Source: Excoecaria cochinchinensis
Taxonomy: Eukaryota > Streptophyta > Magnoliopsida > Malpighiales > Euphorbiaceae
DNA: 64,000 nt
NCBI GenBank assembly: GCA_947683425.1
Contig: CANTUQ010000037.1
Location: 6,402,501 to 6,466,500 of the forward strand
Direction of reading: 5' to 3'
The notes beneath the pieces are model-generated. The model searched no databases. It worked only from the letters and a program-made list of their open reading frames with translations, and had not been told where the DNA came from. Positions within the stretch are counted from its first letter, which is position 1; the number at the start of each line of letters is the position of its first letter. Position numbers and translations under genes: made by a program. Below are positions 34,865 to 44,600 of the stretch, piece after piece.

Positions 34865-36305
34865 GGTGAGTTGAAAGTCTAGCTGAGACTCAAAATCAGA
34901 ACTAAAATAATTTCTAACCTTATCCTCTTTTGTTTTAATTTATGAAGTCTAGTTATTTTCATTTTGTAGGTCATTCGTATTTTTTTTTTATTTAGTGGTT
35001 TATTAATTTTTAAACATGGTGTAAAACGTTTTGGAGTACTTGGGTATAATTGTTGGTTGTTTAAATGTTAAGTTTTTCTAAAAAACTCGTTTTACACGGC
35101 GGTGAGGAATCCTCATACCGCCGTGTGAATCGTGCATTTTCATACCTGATTCCAGTGGCGTTTTACACGGCGGTGAGGAAACATCATACCGCCTTGTAAC
35201 TCGTGATTTTAAAAATTGTCTGATTCCAGTAGCGTTTTACACGGCTGTATGGTATTTCCATACCGCCGTGTAAAACGTAAAACCCTGTTTTAAAATACCC
35301 AGTCCGCCAGTTTCTTTTAGGCATTTTTTAAACACAAAAATTCCCTCTCTCGCCTCTCTCTACCCGATACCCAACGTTTGTGAAAGCCCTTGTTTTTAAT
35401 TTGGTTAAATCACAATTCAAGAACATCTTTTGCACATCTGATCAGCTTTCCTTCAATTCAAGTAAGTTCTCTTCATTCTTTTCTTCTTATTTTTCATTTC
35501 TTACCTTGGTTTCTTCTTCTTAATTCTGTTTCTCTGTTGTTCTAGGGTTTAGATATTTTTCAATTCCTTTTCTCTTAATTATTTCTTTCTTTAAGAAATA
35601 AGTAGATTCTATGTGTTAATTTTCAATTAATGGCTGGATTTTGTGTTTTAAATTTTAATTGGGGGCTGGTTTGGTGTTGTATTCCTTTAATTTTTATTTA
35701 ATTCCAAAAATTGGGGGCTGGATGTATGTTGCATTCTTTTGATTTGTGTGCTATGCCTTAAATTGGTGATTTAATTAGTGTTTTATTCCCTTAAATCTTG
35801 CTGCGTTGTTTAATAGATGGATTGCTTGATGATAATTGAAAGAATTGTGGGTAACAATTGATTGAGAGATGTTGTTTTTACTCATAAAAATTGGTGCCCA
35901 CCAAGTGTTTGACAAAGTGCCTGAATGAGTGTTATTTAACCTTTCTATGTCATATAGTTGCTGTCATTATTAGGAAATCTTTTGGCTTTCATATACCATG
36001 CCATATATTTGTCTCATGCTGTGATTAACATTTGAGTGGACAATTAAGAATGTGAACTATATGGCGGTAAGATGATGCAATGCGAATGCTGTGATTTTTC
36101 CATTCTATCTCTTTTGTGCATTTGCTGCTAAGGGAATTAGGGGGTGCATTGTTATCATAAGTGCTAGCCTTTGCAATTGTTAAAGTTTATCATTGAGGCA
36201 TGGAAGTCTTAATGTTCTGCAAATTATTTTTAGCTCAATTTCGCCTCGCCTACTATTTTGTTGAAAATTTAAGCCTTTGTTTGTCCCTTCTAATTGTGTT
36301 TATCT
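34865..36305 (+). other. Athila-2 spacer between pol and third ORF
   Basis: Non-coding and T-rich except for the hairpin array at 35091-35278. Towards the end there is a pyrimidine-rich stretch and ATGCAG at 36310-36315, which would serve as a splice acceptor for the third ORF; Athila-1 keeps ATGCAG at the same place after a stronger pyrimidine tract. Confidence 0.6.
35091..35278 (+). repeat. Athila-2 internal hairpin array, three units
   Basis: Units start at about 35091, 35161 and 35235 and carry TTTTACACGGCGGT and ATACCGCCGTGTAA arms around a 13-14 base loop, with CAGTGGCG or CAGTAGCG spacers. The arms are those of the LTR hairpins of this element. The array starts 227 bases after the integrase stop, the same place as the seven-unit array of Athila-1. 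Confidence 0.9.
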
Positions 36306-37580
36306 ATGGATGCAGTGGCTCCAAAAAGATCTAGAACGGACTAGGCATCATCTTCTCGGGACAGCTCAATACCCTCTTGGGTCCCAATCAGGTGCCACAC
36401 CGCATACCAATGTCTAACAGAGGCAACATTCCTGCCCTCCACCTTTCTAGATGTTGATTCACTACAGAGTTTGGGGATAAATGAAGAAATCAATGAGTTG
36501 ATTGCTGGGATAGGGTGGACAGATTTTTTTCAGAAAAATGAGAGAGTTCATCCGAAGTTGACTCGGGATTTCCTTGCAACCGTAGATTGCAAGATTGATA
36601 ATGACAATGAGGAAGACCCCGGAGAGGTAACATTTTGGTTGAACAAGAGGAAGTATACATTGACATTTAATGAGTTCTCAGAAGCCCTTGGTTTTCCGGT
36701 GGATGGGGCCCGACATCTTCCCGACGTGAATAAACAGACAATTTGGGCCACAATCTGAGATCCACTCACAGCCACGCAATATGTTACTGGACAGTCCAAG
36801 GCACACCATCTGAGGGACCATGCTTTGAGGATCTTACATCGGTTTTTTGCCCTCTCTTTTTATGGACACATTGAAGCTGCTGGCGTGGTGAACCAGGCTG
36901 AGGCGTTATTTTTACATTGCATGATCCACTAGATCCGATTGAATGGAGCCTATTTTTTATGGAAGAAATTTGAGGACTTACAGGGTAATCCGAAAAAGGT
37001 GAAGAAGATTGCGATCGGATGGGTGGTCACAGTTTTGGCTAAGAGAGTAGGCCTTAGCTCATTGGGACCAGATTTGGGGGATAGTAATTCAATAGACTTC
37101 AAGATGCTGAAGAATTTGAGGATCATTGTCGATGATCATCATTTTCATGATCAAGTCAGATTGTCCACAAGGGACGAATACCTGCACCTCATTGAAAGGG
37201 GTCGAGTAAAGTTGCCAGTAGAAGGGGCTGAAGATGAGGATGAGCAGCCAGAGGAGGCTGCAGGTGCAGCTGCTGCAGGACCCGCTCCAACCATGCCAGC
37301 CTATGACTTCTCTCAGCTTACTGCCCATTTCGAGGCTTTGCAGACTGGACAGGCTCAGATAAATTCTCGCTTAGATCAGTGGGAGAGCTTCATGGAGGAT
37401 ACCCATGCTGAACATGTTCAGCTTATGGGGCATTTGGACATGCATGAGCAGCAGTTAGCCATGCAAGCACAGAGTCTGTCAAGGCTGGAGCATTCCATAT
37501 ACCTCTCTCGGCAGGAGCAGGAGCAGTTTTACCAGACCATGAGGGATCGTTTCCCTCCACCACCACCTCCGCAAGAGTGA
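36306..37580 (+). pseudogene. Athila-2 third ORF (env-position protein) with three premature stops
   Basis: ATG at 36306 opens a single frame to 37580 (about 424 codons), interrupted only by TAG 36342, TGA 36756 and TAG 36930. At the second, Athila-1 has Arg (ETIRDPQTD). The N-terminal two thirds contains WTDFFQKNERVHPKLTRDFL, FNEFSEALGFPVDG and HHLRDHALRILHRFFAL, conserved with Athila-1. The middle has LKNLRIIVDDHHFHDQVRL. An acidic Glu/Ala-rich hinge leads to a Gln/Leu-rich helix likely to form a coiled coil and ends PPPPPPQE. Residues conserved between two diverged elements imply past selection. It matches the Athila ORF/putative plant transposon protein type in my recollection. It has no signal peptide or membrane helix, so an envelope role is unsupported. 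Confidence 0.75.
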
Positions 37581-39330
37581 AAAAATTTTCTGGGAGTTTT
37601 TCTGATTTTATTTTTGATACTTTAGTACTATTGACTTTGGATTTTCTTTTTGTTAGATTACTTGCTGAGGACAACAAGTTGGTAAGTGTGGGGTGAGAAC
37701 TTGCTGAATGTGTCTGACTTTAGTATTACTTTAGTATTTTAGTTATTTGTGTTGAATTCGTTTTACTTTCGCACTTTATTTTTACTTTAGTATGCTTTCA
37801 TTTTATTTTTGCTTTAGTTATGCTTTGTGTCATGCTGTGTGTTTTTGTTTTAATTATTTAAGTTGTTTGATTTGAGCTGATTGATTTCTTTCATGATTAG
37901 TTTAGTAAGCTCTTAAGTGTTATTCCAGTTTAATTTTCAAACTTGAATAAGTTATTTAAAGCATCCAGTTAACAAGAGAGTAATTTTCTGTTTAAAAGTT
38001 TTTCTTCCTAACATTGTTCAAATTAGAACATACAATTAAAATTTCCAATATTTTGCACTCAGGCCAGTTTTTACAAGTCGAAAAAAATCAACCATGAAAT
38101 CTCTTGATCAGAAAGTCGTTAGAGCACTAGAACCTTCCTCATTGCCCTTCAAAATGATATAACAATTAAGGCATGAATTTTGACATGATTTAGGCATCTT
38201 TCTTTGTTAAGTCACTTTAAATAAACTTTCTCTTACCTATGGAATTAACTACCCTTGTTAGCCAATTTTGAGCTTAATTGAGTATGCTAAATGCGTATTT
38301 CGAAAATTTTCTTGTTTGCACAACTTATTGTTACCATTAAACCTAAAAAGCCTTTAGCTTACCCTTATAGGAGAGCTGGCCACTCTAGGATTGTGGGAGG
38401 TTGCTGTTGGGAAGTTTGGGCGAGTGAGTTCATGTGGTGGTGTGAATAAGTTTCAATTTAATTGGCACGAGTAAGTTAGACTGAAGGTTTTAGTAAGTTG
38501 GAAAGAAAAGAAAATGAAGATGAAGATAATACCCTTTTTGATTTTGTGTGAAATTTGGAGCTGATTATAAGTTACTAAAATATTCAAGTGTGGGGTAGTT
38601 TATATTTAAAAAAATAAAAAAAATAAAAAAAAAATAAAAATAGATAAATAAATAAAGTTATAGAAAAATTCAAGTGTGGGGTATCCTCTATTGTAAAATA
38701 AAATGTTTGGATGGTCAGGTTTGAGAAGGAAATTTTATCTTCTCATTTTCTTGTGATTTGAAATTTTTTCATGGGAAGTAACTAAGTTTTGGCAACTTTG
38801 GTTAAATTGGAAGTAGGTTATGAAAAAATTTTATAGGGTAGCGGTAATATTCGGTAGAGTGGCTGAATCTTTGTTGATTTTCTAAACTCTTCTTGTTAGC
38901 CATCACCGGTCGAACCCTGTATTACAACCTGTTTAAGACCTAATGATCATTTTTATGTCTTGATTTGTTCAGTGGAGATGACCTTCGGGTTCCGGTACCA
39001 AAGGAGAGGCCTATGGTGTTTCTAGTGTTTCAATTGAGAAACCAGATGTGCATTCGTGCACTAACTTATTTGGTCATTGATTGATTGGTGCTGGAATTTT
39101 AATTTTGAAAATTATTAAAACTTTGGTTTTGGCCTTTGCACACACACACTGGAAATTTAATTGTATTTTCTTCTTTTGAATTTTGTTTAAGTAAGAATTG
39201 CTCTCAAGTGGAATTTACTAAGTGTTTTCTTGGTGTTTTGAATTTCCATTTTCTTGCTTGAAAATTGAGAAAGTTGGAATTGAAGAGGTATTTTACTCGA
39301 GGGCGAGCAAAAGCTAAGTGTGGGGTATTT
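37581..39330 (+). other. Athila-2 3' non-coding region with four AAGTGTGGGG tracts
   Basis: No gene seen. The tract next to the LTR (AAGTGTGGGGTATTT, 39315-39330) is the polypurine primer. Copies of AAGTGTGGGGT also lie at about 37683, 38586 and 38671. Some blocks are related to the Athila-1 3' region, for example CTTGCTGAGG near 37662 and a GAGGGCGAGCAAA block next to the LTR. Confidence 0.7.
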
Positions 39331-40893
39331 TGATAAGTTCAAAATATATGTTGTTTTTATATGAATTTCCAGCTTACTTTTGAGTTTAAAAGTTCCTAAT
39401 TCAGTATATTTTTGTTAAAGTTTTATTAGATATTGTCTGATATACTAAATTAAGATTTTATGTTGTTTTTGGAGCTTTTAGGAAGCTTACACGGCGGTAA
39501 GGAAAATCCATACAATGCAGATGAAGGGACTTACACGGCGGTAAGGAAGATCCATACCGCCGTGTACCACGAGAATCAGCACTTACGTAAGGAGTTACAC
39601 GGCGGTGAGGCATTCTCATACTGCCGTGTAAGTCGTAAAAATTCCAACATTTGCGGCGCTGGACACGGGGAGATAAATTCAAATTTGTTGACCAGAAGCC
39701 ATTTACACGGCAGTGATAGACTCCCATACCGCCGTGTAACATGCATATAAACAAGATCTGCACAAAATCAAAGACTTGGAGGCCACCTTTTGACTTTGAA
39801 CGGTTATTTAGGGACTGAAGTTAGACATTAGGGGGAGGATTTTTTCGCTGGGAACAAAAGTACATTTATTTTCTCTGCAACTTAAGTTAAGATTTTTCAT
39901 ATAGTTTTAGAATTAATTTAAGCTGTTGTTATTTAAATCTGGGAGAAATAATCAGAAATAGTTGAAGGTTATTATTCATTTTTGAAGTTTTGAGAACAGA
40001 TTGAACGGGAAGAACATCAATTTTATTGTTGTAAGAATTTCATTTTCAGATCTCAAATGGGTAATGCCAACTTCTCTCTGTTTAATTCAGTTTTTATTTC
40101 AATTATGAGTGAGTAGTTCCTTTTCTTGTTAAGGGATGCCTTGAATCCCTAATAACCATATGAATGCTTTGTGTGGATTGATTTATGCATATGCTTCAGT
40201 TTTATCTTCTCTGAATTAATTTGTTTGTTAGTTAAATTAATGCAAGTTTGAGATTGATATACTGTGATAATCTTTGACTGTAATTCGTTTTATGAACTTA
40301 CACATACTCTGTTCTATTTCTATCGATTTTCATGGATTTGATGAATCCGGGATGGTAGTTAAATCTGTGGATCTCTATTTTAATAGGTTCAGAATTATAG
40401 AAGATAATTGAGTTTTAATATCTGAATTCGGGATGGTAGGATCATCTTAACTTAGGACTTAAGACCTGTTTTGATGCTAATATATGTGCTGAATCCGGGA
40501 TGGTAAGTACACGTGTTAGAGAAACTGGATCCGAAAGGCAGGCTATGGTATAGGCTAGGTTGTTCACTGATTTGCATATGTGATTGATGAGTTTGAGTAT
40601 TTACATGGCACTATTGGGGAGGATGGGTATTCCTTGGCAAGATCTTTTAGTTATTTTCATCAAATCTGTATTGGTATTAAGTCTGTTAATATTCTTTAAT
40701 TAGTTATTTTATCAATTACAGTACTTAATTTTCACCTTAAATAATTCATCACATCAAACAATTGGGAATTCTTTAGCAAACATTTAATTGCTGAAATTTA
40801 CGCAACTCAGTCCCTTGGGTTCGATAACTTGTGGTTTTAATTATACATCACTATATTACTTGCCGATTCAGTACACTTGCTGAGGTCGCGTCA
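39331..40893 (+). repeat. Athila-2 3' LTR
   Basis: Matches 27746-29333 with about 2% substitutions. A deletion of about 30 bases at 39512 removes the right arm of the first hairpin, leaving three complete hairpins (39530-39745). Confidence 0.95.
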
Positions 40894-41779
40894 CATATCA
40901 TAAGGGTATTTTGGTAAAAATGTATGTTTTTAGGATTTTATTAGCATGTGGTTATATGTATGACATTAGTGTGTGAATTAATTGGGAAATGATAGTGTGC
41001 ATTTGAGCATATCATATTAGGGTGTTTTAAGATGGGAGTGCATAGTGTGTGTGTTCATACCATTGTAGGGTGTGTATTAGTTGGGAGTGCATTGGGTGTG
41101 TGTAGTGCATGCTTGTTGGGTGTGAATGGTTAGTTTCACCAATAGGAAATTGACATATGTTTAGGGCAAAGAAAAGAAAAAGAAAAAGGAAAGAAAGAAG
41201 GGGAAGGGCAGATTTACGTTTCCTTCTTCCCCTCATCATCTTCTTCTTCTTCTTCATTTTCTTTACTCTAAGAATTCTAGTGTGCCTTCAAGTCTTTATT
41301 GGTGGAATTAATCATCTCTTTGCATCCTTTTTGGTAAGTAAATGTATTCTTTTCATTTTGTTTTCATCTTCTTCTTCTTTGGGTTTAGATTTAACTTAGG
41401 GTTTGCATTTTTGGGTGTTCTTTGATGTGTTGTGCTTAGCTGAGGCTCCACGCGATCCCAAGGGCAAGGAGATTGCTGGGAGTAGTGGAGCTAAGTGATT
41501 TGAAGCTAAGGATTCCAGGTTTGGGACTTGTTTTAGAAATCTTGTTTGAGAATTTAAGTTACTGTAATTTAGGGTTTATGTTCTTGAGAAACTTGAATGT
41601 GTTTATGCTTGATTTTGGTTGTTTTGATTTCTGAATTGAGTTGAATTTATGTTGTTTATGCTGTATGGGACATCTTCTGGAAGGTATGATGAGATTTGTA
41701 TGGTTTTGATTCAATTTTGGAATTGATTTTTGAGTTCTGGGAATTCTAGAAATGGAAAATCGTGATCCTGTCGAATTTC

Positions 41780-42130
41780 CCGTTCCAGTTCGTGTCTGTC
41801 GCGTGACTAGCCAAGAAGAGAGGCCAGTCACTAGTAGTGACTGCCAGTCACGACTCGTGACCAGCCAGAGAGGCCAGTCACGAGTGGTGACTGACAGTCA
41901 CAACTCGTGACCAGCCAAGAGGAGGCCAGTCACGAGTAGTGACTGCCAGTCATGACTCGTGACCGGCCTGAGAAGGCAGTCATGAGTGGTGACTGCCAGT
42001 CATGACCCGTGACCAGCCAAAGGAAGAGGCCAGTCACGAGTCGTGACACCCAGTCACGACTCGTGACCAGCCAAGTGCAGGAGGCCAGTCACGAGTTGTG
42101 ATGCTAGTCACGACTCGTGACCGGCCAACC
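41780..42130 (+). repeat. Chromovirus LTR palindrome cluster (left copy)
   Basis: About a dozen 15-base palindromes of the form GTCACGACTCGTGAC, GTCACGAGTGGTGAC or GTCACTAGTAGTGAC alternate with GCCAGCCAA/GAGGCCA spacers. In GTCACTAGTAGTGAC both arms carry matching changes. The cluster is much more GC-rich than the rest of the LTR. Confidence 0.9.
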
Positions 42131-43286
42131 TTGTTGGTCACCCTGTTCGGCCTATTTTCTGAAATTTCCCGGTTTTAACACAAAAATGAATTTCGTACTT
42201 CTTCTGAATGGATGTATACTACTGTGAGATTCATGTCATGCTTTTATATGTTGTTATATGAGTAATACCATGATTCTTCAGATGAATTGTATGCTACACA
42301 TTGAAACATGAATTGAATGACGCATAACCTGCTAGAGTCAAGTAAGTGGATAGTTAGGCATACCTAATAGAGTCTTTTAGCTGCAGCCCTCAGTTCAGTT
42401 CGGACCCTGATCAGGTCCCCCGTTTGGTTCCTCGCGAACCCCTTAGTATTTGGATCTTGATTAAGATCCCCTCAGTAAAATATTGTATTTTCGATAAAAA
42501 TAAAATGATTTTTGATTTGTACCTGTGAGGTACCCTCAGTAATCGATTGGTACCCGTAAGGTACCCTCAGTTCACTCGTTATCTACTACCTCGAGTCAGC
42601 AGGTGTTCGATTGGTTTGCTCTGCTCTGATTTGAAAATATAAATGTGATATCTGAATGAGTATAATGATGAGATGCATGTTTGATTATTTCGGAATGGAC
42701 ATGAATTTGAGATGCGGAATGTATGGCTTTATATTGTGAGCATGCTTATGGATTATATTATAAACTATTGCATTTGCCATCGTGAATGTGTTATACCTTG
42801 ACGACCATTGTGAATGGCCGTCCATATTTTATGTGTGTTTCCCCACTAAGCGTTTATCGCTTAGCACGGTGTTTTTACCCGTGCAGGTGCGGAAGGAGTT
42901 TTGCTCTGAGAGAGTCGCCGTCGTCAAGCCAACACAGAAGGTTTTAGTGTAGGGCTTAGCTTTTGTAATAGTTGATGATTCTTTTGTATAGAACTCTCTT
43001 GTATCAGTTTTGTTATAGCTTCTACTTTTGTACTTATATTTTGGTTATGTAATATCTTTTATTTCAGCTAGTTGATCAGAACATTATTGTAATGGTTTTG
43101 TTATATTAATGCATGATCAGCTATTGCTTTCTTTTTCCTTAAAGTTTTTAATTATCCTGTATTTCTGTATGTATGTTATAAATGAATGTATGATTTGCTT
43201 TGTATCTGTTTGGTGGCACCTTGACTCATACGGCATCTCACTCCTTATCGGATGGGATCGCCTACGTATGGGCAGGGGGTGTTACA

Positions 43287-43308
43287 GTTTTTGGTATCAG
43301 AGCTCCGG
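43287..43308 (+). promoter_or_regulatory. Chromovirus primer-binding site
   Basis: TTTTTGGTATCAGAGCTCCG directly follows the 5' LTR; TGGTATCAGAGC is complementary to the 3' end of initiator methionine tRNA. Confidence 0.9.
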
Positions 43309-43408
43309 TTTAGGCGTTTTTGGGTGTTGTTGTTGTTGTGTTGAGTTGTTTAGATGTGTATGTGTCTAGATCTGTGTTGGCTGATGCGGTTGTTTCTTAT
43401 TTGTTTAG

Positions 43409-44600
43409 ATGGCTTCTAACTCTGCTCGTGGATCACTTGAGGAATTCGCTGAGAGTGTGAACCCTCAAGCTGTAGATCCATCAATTTCTGTGTCGGCTCA
43501 GCATGCTAGGGTCCAGCCCGAGGCCACAGCCATGCCTTTTGAGGCTATGTTCATATTGCATCAGGACATGGCTAGGGTTTTGGAGAGAGTGACTGCTCCT
43601 AGAGCCCCTATGGAGAACTTGAGAAGGGCAGGTGTTGAAGATTTCTATGGCACAGGTTTGGATGAGTCTGAATTGGTTGAGAAATGGTTAGACAAAGTGA
43701 AGCGTGCTTTGAGAGAAATTCGGTGTCCTCCCGACCAGCAGGCAGAGTGTGCTCTAGCTTTACTGCAAGGGTCCGCTTTTAAATGGTGGAAATTGGATTG
43801 CAGGCATCCTTAGCTACCGAATCCGATTACTTGGGATTTCTTTGAGGGAGAGTTCACGAAGAAGTATGTTACTCAGACTTATAGGGATGCTAGATGGGCA
43901 CATTTTTTGAGTTTGAGGCAGAGGACCATGTCAGTTTCAGATTATGAGAAAGAGTTCAATCGGTTGTCTCGCTATGCTCCGCGTGGGGTTATGACAGATG
44001 ATTTCAGATGCAAGCATTTTGAAGCGGGGTTGAATGAGTCTTTGAAGATTGCTTTGATTTCTTTGATGTGTATGCCTGGGGTAAGTTATTATTAGATTGT
44101 GGAGGCTGCTATGAGGGCTGAGAGATCAGAAACTGTGTTGAGAGAGAGGGCTCAGAGGAGGAACCCTTCTCGCGGAGGATCTTCTTCATCTTCGGGTAAG
44201 AGATCGAGGAACCGCAGGATGAGTCATCATCTGGCCCGGCTTCTAGAGGTAGAAGACAGGGCTCTGCAGCTGTGTCAGGTTCTGGTAGAGGTGGCAGATC
44301 AGAGACTACATCGGTATGTCCTCATTGCAGTAAGACTCATCGAGGTGAGTGCAGGTGGCTCTCTGGTGCGTGCTTCAAGTGTGGGAGCACTGAGCATCTT
44401 TTGGCTAGTTGTCCGAGATTGTATGAGGATTCAGGTTCTCAGAGAGAGGCTAGCAGGGTTGGTTCGAATGCTACACAGGCTCCGTGGTAGAGGCCGTGGT
44501 AGAGGTCGAGGTGGTCGACTTAGGGAGAGTGCTGCATCAGAGACAGTGGAGCGTCAGTTGCCAGTTGCAGCTAGAGCCTATGCTGTGAGAGCCAGAGAGG
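43409..44600 (+). pseudogene. Chromovirus gag with zinc knuckle, two stops and two frameshifts
   Basis: ATG at 43409 starts MASNSARGSLEEFAE. The capsid domain is seen as FYGTGLDESELVEKWLDKV, ALLQGSAFKWWKLDCRHP, FFEGEFTKKYVTQTYRDAR and SVSDYEKEFNRLSRYAP. In-frame TAG codons at 43811 and 44093 interrupt it. Near 44215 the frame shifts, and the nucleocapsid part with the zinc knuckle CFKCGSTEHLLASC (C-x2-C-x4-H-x4-C) is in the second frame (44272-44487). Near 44485 the frame returns to the first and enters an RGRGRGRGG stretch. The two shifts compensate, so the downstream protease is again in the starting frame. Confidence 0.88.

Larger units (their letters stand above)
27746..40893 (+). mobile_element. 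Athila-2, Athila-type Ty3/gypsy LTR retrotransposon (13.1 kb, nearly complete)
   Basis: LTRs at 27746-29333 and 39331-40893 and a perfect 5-bp duplication catat (27741-27745, 40894-40898) define the element. Order: primer site, gag, protease, RT, RNase H, integrase, hairpin array, third ORF, polypurine tract. I count roughly thirty substitutions between the LTRs (about 2%) plus a deletion of about 30 bases in the right copy, so it is young. Coding damage is limited: three premature stops in gag-pol, a one-base frameshift and an in-frame gap in RT, and three stops in the third ORF. Most stops look like C-to-T changes. Confidence 0.95.
27673..43286 (+). repeat. Chromovirus 5' LTR (27673-27745 and 40899-43286)
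   Basis: The first 73 bases are separated from the rest by Athila-2, with catat duplicated at 27741-27745 and 40894-40898. Notable parts: a GA/CT-rich stretch (41160-41260), the GTCACG palindrome cluster (41780-42130), tandem GGTACCCTCAGT-type repeats (42400-42580) and a hairpin AAGCGTTTATCGCTTAGC near 42848. Confidence 0.9.

Noticed and set aside
36306..37580. Athila third ORF as a retroviral envelope gene
   Set aside because: Position fits, but no signal peptide, membrane helix or fusion-peptide-like segment is seen.
41027..41399. Lys/Arg-rich and Ser/Leu-rich small frames in chromovirus LTRs (also 48202-48559)
   Set aside because: Coded by a GA/CT-rich tract; LTR sequence, no start context or conservation.
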